This document shows, piece after piece, positions 1-5,071 of a stretch of 5,440 bases of DNA. The notes beneath the pieces were generated by a model. That model had not been told where the DNA came from and ran no database searches. It worked only from the letters and a program-made list of their open reading frames with translations. The stretch is taken from assembly GCA_030613445.1 (NCBI GenBank), contig JAUWLY010000211.1, positions 1-5,440 of the forward strand, given 5' to 3'. Both the position numbers and the translations under genes were made by a program. How positions within the stretch are numbered: the stretch's first letter is position 1; the number at the start of each line of letters is the position of its first letter. The stretch comes from Candidatus Stahliibacteriota bacterium (GTDB lineage: Bacteria > Hydrothermota > Tepidihabitantia > SM23-42).

Positions 1-762
1 AAAAGGGTCGTGGTCATAGACATCGTGGCAGATATCGATATTCTGCGCGGCCAAACCTATATCGTATGTATCACAAGCCGAGCACATCGAAAACATGAAA
101 CCACCCTTTTCAATATAATCTTTTATGACCAATGCAACGGCAAGTTTCATTTTGGAAACTTTTGTAAAACCGAGTTTCTTTGCCAGCTCTTCATTTATCC
201 TAACTTGTTCCTTGTACCAATCAGTATTTGCGTAGCTGCCGTAGAATTTACCGTACTGGCCAGTAAAATCTTCGTGGTGGAGATGGAGCCAGTCATATTG
301 CATGAGCTTACCACGCAGCACATCTTCGTCCCATACTTGCTCATATGGGATATCTGCATACTCTAAGGCGAGTGTCACGGCATCATCCCAAGGTTCAAAA
401 TTGTCCGGGATATAAACAGCGATTCTTGGTGCTTTTTCAAGAAGGATAACATCCATATTGTTTTCCTCGATTGTCTGGTAGATTTCAAGTATGTTCCCAG
501 GGAGAATGACTTCCCACACTACATTGTTCAAGGCGCAGTCTTTTTCAATCCTGGGCTCATAATCCATGAGGAAAGAACCGCCCTGGTAGTTTAACAACCA
601 TTCAACATTTATCCCCATTTCCAGGGCACGAAATGCAATGCCGTATGCTTTAAGATGATCAATTTGACCGACGTCCATAGGGATAAAGATCTTGTCAGCA
701 TGGATGAATGTTGGGATCAAAATCATCATATACAATGTCAACAAACGCCTTACGCTATACAC
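1..762 (-). CDS. Secreted 'asparagine synthetase B'-like protein, C-terminus cut by window edge
   Basis: The frame is open from the stop of the upstream EIIA gene to base 1, so about 254 N-terminal residues are present. It resembles proteins of about 400 residues, common in Bacteroidota, that databases label asparagine synthetase B. Conserved-looking blocks are HLKAYGIA, WLLNYQGGSF, PWDDAVTLALEYADIPY, LHLHHEDFTGQYGKFYGSY and GGFMFSMCSACDTYD (about residues 220-234, Cys227). True AsnB begins with a catalytic Cys2 and a class II glutaminase domain; neither is here. A signal peptide is visible instead: RR at residues 5-6, a hydrophobic core LLTLYMMILIPTF, and likely cleavage after IHA (residue 22) before DKIFIP. 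That makes the export supported but the enzymatic label doubtful. I chose GTG at 762 because the ATGs at 729 and 726 leave only an 11- or 10-residue uncharged leader. TTGs at 744, 741 and 735 are alternatives. The gene lies 18 nt after the EIIA stop, so co-transcription is likely. Confidence 0.8.
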   Translation of the reverse strand, partial: MYSVRRLLTLYMMILIPTFIHADKIFIPMDVGQIDHLKAYGIAFRALEMGINVEWLLNYQGGSFLMDYEPRIEKDCALNNVVWEVILPGNILEIYQTIEENNMDVILLEKAPRIAVYIPDNFEPWDDAVTLALEYADIPYEQVWDEDVLRGKLMQYDWLHLHHEDFTGQYGKFYGSYANTDWYKEQVRINEELAKKLGFTKVSKMKLAVALVIKDYIEKGGFMFSMCSACDTYDIGLAAQNIDICHDVYDHDPF

Positions 763-779
763 TCTACGCCCTACGTTCT
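745..779 (-). repeat. Five tandem heptamers, consensus ARRGCGT
   Basis: Read on the minus strand, five uninterrupted 7-nt units follow each other: AGAACGT, AGGGCGT, AGAGTGT, ATAGCGT, AAGGCGT. The array starts just after the EIIA stop codon and continues into the 5' end of the next gene. It contains that gene's probable GTG start (in the third unit) and its best Shine-Dalgarno-like bases (AGGG in the second unit). Units are degenerate but hold a strict 7-nt phase, as expected of an old microsatellite. Confidence 0.75.
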
Positions 780-780
780 T

Positions 781-1242
781 TCACTCTTCGTTTTTCTTTA
801 TAATATTTAGTATCTCATCCGGGCTATCGGCATCTTTTAAAAGTCGCCGTACAACCTGCTTGCGCAATAACCTGGAAAGTTTAGCCAAAGCCATGATATA
901 CTCGCTTTTCTTATCGACTGGTGAGGCAATGAGAAAAATAAGATAGGACGGCTTGCCGTCAATTGCCGAAAACTCTACGCCTTCTTCAGATCGCGCAAAG
1001 GCGAGGACGAGATTCTTGACCGCATCAGTACGCGCATGCGGTATAGCAATACCATCCCCAATACCTGTAGATTCAAGGTTCTCGCGCTTAGCCAGGGCTT
1101 TCTGAAACTCCTCACCATCTTCGACGAATTCATTAGCAACCATATGAGCAACTAGTTCCTTCAGCACCGCGATCTTCTCCCTGGATTTTATCTTCATGAT
1201 AATCGCTTCAGGCTTAAGGACCTCTGATATCTTCAAAACCAT
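781..1242 (-). CDS. PTS EIIA domain protein, fructose/PtsN family
   Basis: A 153-residue protein consisting of one complete type-2 PTS EIIA domain. The phosphorylation-site block GIGDGIAIPHARTDAV is intact, with the phospho-acceptor His at residue 69. It is preceded by the family-typical RENLESTGIG and followed by FARSEEGVEF and a long helical C-terminal part. EIIA proteins receive phosphate from HPr and either pass it to a sugar-specific EIIB or, in PtsN-type proteins, act as regulators. No EIIB, EIIC, HPr or enzyme I gene is in the window and the protein has no fused domains, so a regulatory PtsN-like role is the more likely inference. The ATG at 1242 has a good ribosome site, GGGGGTG, with the five Gs ending 4 nt before it. 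It sits between a Usp-like gene and an exported protein in one leftward unit. Confidence 0.93.
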   Translation of the reverse strand: MVLKISEVLKPEAIIMKIKSREKIAVLKELVAHMVANEFVEDGEEFQKALAKRENLESTGIGDGIAIPHARTDAVKNLVLAFARSEEGVEFSAIDGKPSYLIFLIASPVDKKSEYIMALAKLSRLLRKQVVRRLLKDADSPDEILNIIKKNEE

Positions 1243-1259
1243 TACACCCCCTTATGGAA

Positions 1260-1345
1260 TTTAAAATCGTAGATTCGAGATTGCAGATTCATACCAGATA
1301 TCGTAAGCAATCAACAATCTAAAATCTGAAATCATAAATTTTAAA
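1260..1345 (-). repeat. Long imperfect hairpin made of heptamer-phased AGATT/AATCT units
   Basis: Bases 1260-1289 and 1316-1345 form inverted arms with 22 of 30 positions complementary by my count, and a 26-nt loop. On the plus strand the left arm has AGATT at 1271, 1278 and 1285. The right arm has AATCT or close variants at 1316, 1323, 1330 and 1337, an exact 7-nt spacing. The five fixed bases of most units pair, while mismatches fall mainly at the two spacer bases. The outermost 8 bp (TTTAAAAT) pair perfectly and include the Usp stop codon. There is no U-tract after it in the leftward direction, so it is a poor intrinsic terminator; an mRNA processing or stability element, or a neutral expanded repeat, fits better. 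It accounts for almost all of the gap between the Usp and EIIA genes. Confidence 0.75.
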
Positions 1346-1736
1346 GTCCTATTACTGGAACCGTTGATGAGACAAACAGCTTTTTGGTCTCATCCTTTCG
1401 TTTCACTAACAGAGCATCGATGCTGTATGCATCGATATATTTCTTCACAATAGTCGTCGCAATACCATCCTCAAGATGAAGCGATGTCCAAACACCCGTT
1501 TTATCCGCTGCATCTTCAATCAAGTAGAGTGACTGCCATCCTTCATCTTCAATCTTTTTGCGCAATGTTTCGCTTTTCTTATGAGTCAAACGCGCAAGCC
1601 TAGATATCCTACTGGTCTCAATAATAAATAGCACAAAAAGCTTGCTCTTAAATCTCTTGCACAGCTGGATTGCTGACTCATCAATATGCTGGTCACTAGG
1701 GTCAGTTAAAACAAGAATCACTTTTTTGAATTTCAT
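1341..1736 (-). CDS. UspA-like universal stress protein with degenerate nucleotide site
   Basis: A 131-residue single-domain protein. MKFKKVILVLTDPSDQHIDE is the typical first strand and loop of the Usp fold, followed by a helix (SAIQLCKRF), a second strand (KLFVLFIIE), a charged helical stretch, then GIATTIVKKYIDAYSIDALLV and a last strand VPVIGL. Usp proteins are small cytoplasmic alpha/beta regulators, many of which bind ATP through G-x2-G-x9-G-S/T before the last strand. Here that segment is KRKDETKKLFVSST, with no such glycines, so ATP binding by the usual site is unlikely. I chose the ATG at 1736 because it begins exactly at the first strand and overlaps the stop of the tiny upstream frame (ATGA). 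No clear ribosome site precedes it, which fits translational coupling. A GTG at 1757 in the same frame would add seven residues. The call rests on fold-like pattern rather than a diagnostic motif. Confidence 0.72.
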   Translation of the reverse strand: MKFKKVILVLTDPSDQHIDESAIQLCKRFKSKLFVLFIIETSRISRLARLTHKKSETLRKKIEDEGWQSLYLIEDAADKTGVWTSLHLEDGIATTIVKKYIDAYSIDALLVKRKDETKKLFVSSTVPVIGL

Positions 1737-1813
1737 GCTGAAATACACAGCAACCACAGAGCGAATGCAGAAATCGCTGAACCAATAACTCCCGTGTAAT
1801 CAGCGCTTTTCAT
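1733..1813 (-). CDS. Tiny single-span membrane peptide (26 aa), coupled to the Usp gene
   Basis: A short frame of 26 codons between hslU and the Usp-like gene. The N-terminus is MKSADYT, followed by an almost fully apolar stretch GVIGSAISAFALWLLCISA (residues 8-26) that is long enough to cross a membrane once. Its TGA overlaps the ATG of the Usp gene as ATGA, a classic coupling arrangement, and the Usp gene has no visible ribosome site of its own. A weak purine-rich site (AAAAGAAGAGC) precedes the ATG at 1813. Without this frame, the gap of about 115 nt would be a non-coding spacer. Support is the overlap geometry and hydrophobicity only; a frame this short can arise by chance. I do not recognise a family. 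Confidence 0.45.
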   Translation of the reverse strand: MKSADYTGVIGSAISAFALWLLCISA

Positions 1814-1830
1814 GCTCTTCTTTTCGCCAT
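1810..1830 (-). other. Possible six-codon leader frame (MAKRRA) upstream of the membrane peptide
   Basis: ATG at 1830 reads MAKRRA and stops with a TGA that overlaps the next ATG (1813) as ATGA, the same geometry as the next junction. The strongest purine-rich stretch in this spacer, GGGTGGGAGAGGG, ends 6 nt before this ATG. It could be a translated leader, or only part of the ribosome-loading site for the membrane peptide. A frame this short is easily produced by chance. Confidence 0.25.
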
Positions 1831-1851
1831 CTCGTACCCTCTCCCACCCTC

Positions 1852-3204
1852 TTATAGTATATATCGCGACATATCAACATCGCTCACAATATCCTTCAAT
1901 TTTGCATCTACATACTCATCGGTTATCTTTATTTGCTTCTCGCTAACGTTCGGCGCTGTGAAAAGTAGCTCTTCAAGGATTTTCGTCATTACCGTATGCA
2001 AACGACGGGCGCCAATATTCTCAGTCGATGTATTGACCTCTGATGCTATCAAAGCAATCTTTTCGACAGCACTGTCTGTAAATTCGAGGTTAATACCCTC
2101 AGTCGCCAATAATAGACTGTATTGTTTGATCAATGAATTCTCCGGCTCGACAAGTATTCTTTGGAAATCCTCGGTTGTCAATGCTGAAAGCTCTACCCGG
2201 ATTGGAAATCGACCTTGCATCTCGGGGATTAGGTCTGACGGTTTCCTATTATGAAAAGCACCGGCAGCAATAAATAGGATATGGTTTGTCTTTATCATGC
2301 CGTGTTTAGTCATAACATTGGAACCTTCGACAATCGGCAAGAGATCCCGCTGTACTCCTTCTCTGGATACATCTGGGCCGTGTGTGGCAGTACCTCCGGT
2401 TATCTTATCGATTTCGTCGATAAAAACAATACCCGAATTTTCAGTACGCTGACGTGCCTCATTGATTACTTCGTCCATATCAACGAGCTTATCAGCTTCT
2501 TCGTTCTGGATATACTTGAGCGCTTCTTTGACCGACATCTTCCTCTTTTTTTTCTTCTTGGGTAAGTTCTTACCGAAAGCTTCTTCCAAGACTCCACTGA
2601 GATCACCGATACCAGCCTGGCTAAATATCTCAACAAAAGGCATCTGCTGACGGAAGATCTCCAATTCGATCATCCGGTCATCAAATTTCCCCGCACACAA
2701 CAAATCGCTCATTTTCTCACGCGTGGAGCCCGGTACTGTGGTTTTTTCATCGGTAACCAATTCACTTTTCTTGACGGTCTGGGGAACTGGAAGAAGAATG
2801 TCGAGTATACGCTCCTCAGCAAACTGACGCGCTTTTTCCTGCACCAATTTCGTCTTTTCGTGGCGTACCATATTTACTGAAATCTCGACGAGGTCGCGGA
2901 TCATTGATTCAACATCCTTACCTACGTAGCCGATTTCAGTAAACCGAGAGGCCTCAACTTTGATAAATGGAGCACAGGCTATACTGGCTAAACGACGTGC
3001 AATTTCGGTCTTTCCAACGCCAGTAGGACCGATTAAAATTATGTTGTTTGGATATATATCATCCTTGATCTTATCAGTAACCCTCTGCCTTCGCCAACGG
3101 TTACGTAGCGCTATAGCAACAGCCTTTTTTGCCTCCGACTGGCCAATGACATATTTATCGAGTTGGGCAACGATCTCACCAGGTGTGGCAAAAGCGTTGG
3201 ACAT
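1852..3204 (-). CDS. hslU: ATP-dependent protease ATPase subunit HslU (ClpY)
   Basis: HslU is the AAA+ unfoldase that forms hexamers and feeds substrates to the HslV peptidase in the cytoplasm. From the chosen start the protein is 450 residues, close to the 443 of Escherichia coli HslU. Counting from ATG 3204, I see the N-terminal GEIVAQLDKYVIGQ, Walker A GPTGVGKT (59-66), the pore loop GYVG (92-95), the I domain (about 110-255) with a lysine run at 216-220, Walker B IVFIDEID (259-266), the family signature GPDVSREGVQRDLLP (276-290), LFIAAGAF near sensor 1, sensor 2 GARRL (398-402), and the C-terminal SRYIL that in this family docks into HslV. An in-frame ATG at 3234 would add ten residues. 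I prefer 3204 because family members begin there, AAAAGGGA lies just upstream, and the predicted transcription start is at about 3234. No hslV lies on the 5' side, which is unusual. Confidence 0.97.
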   Translation of the reverse strand: MSNAFATPGEIVAQLDKYVIGQSEAKKAVAIALRNRWRRQRVTDKIKDDIYPNNIILIGPTGVGKTEIARRLASIACAPFIKVEASRFTEIGYVGKDVESMIRDLVEISVNMVRHEKTKLVQEKARQFAEERILDILLPVPQTVKKSELVTDEKTTVPGSTREKMSDLLCAGKFDDRMIELEIFRQQMPFVEIFSQAGIGDLSGVLEEAFGKNLPKKKKKRKMSVKEALKYIQNEEADKLVDMDEVINEARQRTENSGIVFIDEIDKITGGTATHGPDVSREGVQRDLLPIVEGSNVMTKHGMIKTNHILFIAAGAFHNRKPSDLIPEMQGRFPIRVELSALTTEDFQRILVEPENSLIKQYSLLLATEGINLEFTDSAVEKIALIASEVNTSTENIGARRLHTVMTKILEELLFTAPNVSEKQIKITDEYVDAKLKDIVSDVDMSRYIL

Positions 3205-3240
3205 CACGTTCCCTTTTAACGCTTTGTCCTCCATTGTTAA

Positions 3241-3268
3241 ATTATATGAAACTATTGTGAATTGTCAA
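3241..3268 (-). promoter_or_regulatory. Consensus sigma-70 type promoter for the leftward hslU unit
   Basis: On the minus strand TTGACA (3268-3263) and TATAAT (3246-3241) are both perfect consensus hexamers separated by 16 bp. The predicted transcription start is about 3234. That leaves a leader of roughly 30 nt before the preferred hslU ATG at 3204, containing the AAAAGGGA ribosome site. Confidence 0.8.
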
Positions 3269-3332
3269 GGAAAATACTCAAGGGGTCAGAAAGAATATTT
3301 ATCACTTTTTCGTTGTAATTTTTTAAATCTCT

Positions 3333-3340
3333 ACTTAAGT
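3333..3340. other. 8-bp perfect palindrome ACTTAAGT in the divergent control region
   Basis: This palindrome lies 24 bp upstream of the rightward -35 box, in an otherwise AT-rich stretch between the two promoters. It could be half of an operator, but it does not extend beyond 8 bp and no second copy is seen, so chance is quite possible. Apart from it and the two promoters, I see no terminator, RNA gene or further frame in 3235-3397. Confidence 0.2.
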
Positions 3341-3364
3341 CTTATGCAAAGATGCATTCGTGAC

Positions 3365-3392
3365 TTGACAATATATCTAAATTAGGTAGTAT
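3365..3392 (+). promoter_or_regulatory. Promoter for the rightward GH13-uvrB unit
   Basis: TTGACA (3365-3370) is followed after 16 bp by TAGTAT (3387-3392), a good match to the -10 box. The predicted start falls at about 3398-3399, on or one base from the ATG of the GH13 gene, so the transcript may be leaderless. An AGGTAG at 3384-3389 could serve as a ribosome site, but only if transcription starts further upstream than this promoter predicts. Confidence 0.65.
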
Positions 3393-3397
3393 TTTAT

Positions 3398-5071
3398 ATG
3401 AGGGGACTTATTATAAGTTCTTTGCTATTCTTACTTCAGCTGAGCAATGCACTTAGTCCAAACGATATGATGCATAACCCAAACAGTATCTTCTATGTTA
3501 ACCCTTCGGCTGGTCAAGTAAAACTGAAAGTAAGACGGGATGCGATCACTGAAGTCTTGCTTGTTATGAATGACACGCGCTATCTAATGAAATCAGTATA
3601 TCGCGATGCAAACTACGACTATCTCGCAGCAACCCTGAATGCATTTGACACTACGGCAACCTACCATTTCCTCATCAAACACGACGAGGATTCTTTGTTG
3701 TTGCCGGCAACCGGTGAATTTACATCTAACGTACCGTTATTCGTACCTCCAGCATGGGCGGTCGGAAAAATATACTATTCGATTTTTACCGATGGTTTTT
3801 ATAATGCAGATAGTAGTAATGACCCCAAGAAAAGAAGGTCTTGGGGCAAAACGCCGAAAAACTGGGAGTCTTACGGTGGTGACCTCAAAGGTATCTTTAA
3901 CAAGTTAGCCTATATTGATTCACTTACCGCAGATATCATCTTGCTGCAGCCGATTTTTTCAGCATCATCAAATCACAAATTCAATGCAAGTGATTTTGCG
4001 ACGATCGATTCCTGTTTCGGAGACACTCTTGATCTAAAGAAGCTCATCGATCAGGTGCATGCAAAAAACATGAAGATTATCCTAGCGGTCCCCTTCAGTC
4101 ACACCGGGGTTGATTTTCCGACCTTTGCAGACATTGAAAAGAACGGCGCAGCTTCAAAATACCTTGATTGGTACGTGGTCAATGCACCACCCATAAAAAA
4201 ATCACCGCCTAACTACGAGTGTTGGCGCGCTGACTACCGTTTTCCAAAACTCAATCTGAACAACCCCCAGGTCATGAATTATCTGATCGGGTATTTGGGA
4301 TACTGGAAGCGCTTTGGCCTCGATGGTTTTTATATCGGTGAAGATGAACATCTCAATGCAAGCTTCATACGGACCTTGCGTACGCATTTGAAAACGAGAT
4401 ATCCTGATCTGCTGCTCCTGGGTAGTGACATACGTCTTCTTAATGGTGACGCCTTTGATGGCAGTTCGAACAAAACACTGACCGATTTGATTGTCAAATA
4501 CTTCGTGAAACAAAGCATACCTACCAGTGAATTCAATAGAAAACTCCAGCAGATCCTCCTGTTCAGCCCTTCCCAGAGCAATAGTGTAAACTTGATCAGT
4601 CTCTCAAACCATGACATGCGAGTTGTGCCTGATAAAGAACTTATGAAAAATCTCTATGCATTTATTTTCACCTGTGTAGGATCACCAGTTATTTTGTACG
4701 GCGAAGAAATAGCGATGTCTGATTATTCATCGCTCAATCTAGGCAGTTTTCCCTGGGATATTGTGGACCAGAACCGTATGTTTCTTGCAGAAATAAAAAA
4801 GCTCATCCGAATTCGTAAATCAAATCCAATAATATCGGGCAACACATTCTTCACTCTGTATGTCAATGACATCACAAAAGTCTATGCATACGACCGAGGT
4901 GGTCTTATCATCGTCCTCAATTCAGGAGATAAACAATCATTTGTTTCCCTGCCGGCATGGGACGGCACTTACACTGACCTGTTGAGTGGCGAGCAATTCA
5001 CTGCCTTTTCACAGAGTCTTAAGCTCTTGATTGACACTAAATCATATCGAATACTGAAACGTGAGTTTTAG
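3398..5071 (+). CDS. Secreted GH13 alpha-amylase-family protein lacking catalytic residues (probable pseudoenzyme)
   Basis: A 557-residue protein. Residues 1-18 form a signal peptide (MRGLIISSLLFLLQLSNA). About 20-115 is a beta-rich N-terminal domain as in neopullulanases. About 120-475 is the GH13 barrel (IYYSIFTDGF, then AYIDSLTADIILLQPIF, SNHKF, PNYECW, FPKLNLNNP). About 480-557 is the C-terminal beta domain. Aligned by eye to the GH13 conserved regions, region I is ILAVPFSH (Ala230 and Ser234 in place of Asp and Asn; His235 kept). Region II is GFYIG (Tyr312 for Arg; Gly314 for the nucleophile Asp). Region III is LGSDI (Ser343 for the acid/base Glu). Region IV keeps NHD (404-406). Loss of both nucleophile and acid/base makes hydrolysis very unlikely, while sugar-site residues remain, so glycan binding or a structural role is plausible. 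The frame is intact over 557 codons, so this is not a decayed gene. Its last 11 bases overlap uvrB. Confidence 0.9.
   Translation: MRGLIISSLLFLLQLSNALSPNDMMHNPNSIFYVNPSAGQVKLKVRRDAITEVLLVMNDTRYLMKSVYRDANYDYLAATLNAFDTTATYHFLIKHDEDSLLLPATGEFTSNVPLFVPPAWAVGKIYYSIFTDGFYNADSSNDPKKRRSWGKTPKNWESYGGDLKGIFNKLAYIDSLTADIILLQPIFSASSNHKFNASDFATIDSCFGDTLDLKKLIDQVHAKNMKIILAVPFSHTGVDFPTFADIEKNGAASKYLDWYVVNAPPIKKSPPNYECWRADYRFPKLNLNNPQVMNYLIGYLGYWKRFGLDGFYIGEDEHLNASFIRTLRTHLKTRYPDLLLLGSDIRLLNGDAFDGSSNKTLTDLIVKYFVKQSIPTSEFNRKLQQILLFSPSQSNSVNLISLSNHDMRVVPDKELMKNLYAFIFTCVGSPVILYGEEIAMSDYSSLNLGSFPWDIVDQNRMFLAEIKKLIRIRKSNPIISGNTFFTLYVNDITKVYAYDRGGLIIVLNSGDKQSFVSLPAWDGTYTDLLSGEQFTAFSQSLKLLIDTKSYRILKREF

Noticed and set aside
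10..366. Plus-strand open frame of 118 codons at the left end.
   Set aside because: It is antisense to the clearly recognisable minus-strand asparagine-synthetase-B-like gene, has no family resemblance, and is best explained as a shadow.
1260..1345. Intrinsic terminator between the Usp and EIIA genes.
   Set aside because: The stem is AT-rich and imperfect, the loop is 26 nt, and no U-tract follows in the leftward direction.
1260..1345. CRISPR repeat unit or short array.
   Set aside because: The repeated core is 5 nt at 7-nt spacing with inverted arms; there are no 24-37 nt repeats with unique spacers and no cas genes.
1757..1799. Extended N-terminus of the Usp gene from upstream codons of its frame.
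   Set aside because: The fold begins at MKFKKVILV (ATG 1736); the upstream frame has no ribosome site, and the ATGA overlap favours the shorter start.
4202..4617. Minus-strand open frames of about 95-103 codons inside the GH13 gene.
   Set aside because: They lie wholly opposite a well-supported coding region with conserved blocks, and their translations show no recognisable domain.
3398..5071. The GH13 gene as a decaying pseudogene.
   Set aside because: The frame is intact for 557 codons with a signal peptide, all three domains and a functional-looking promoter; only the catalytic residues are changed.
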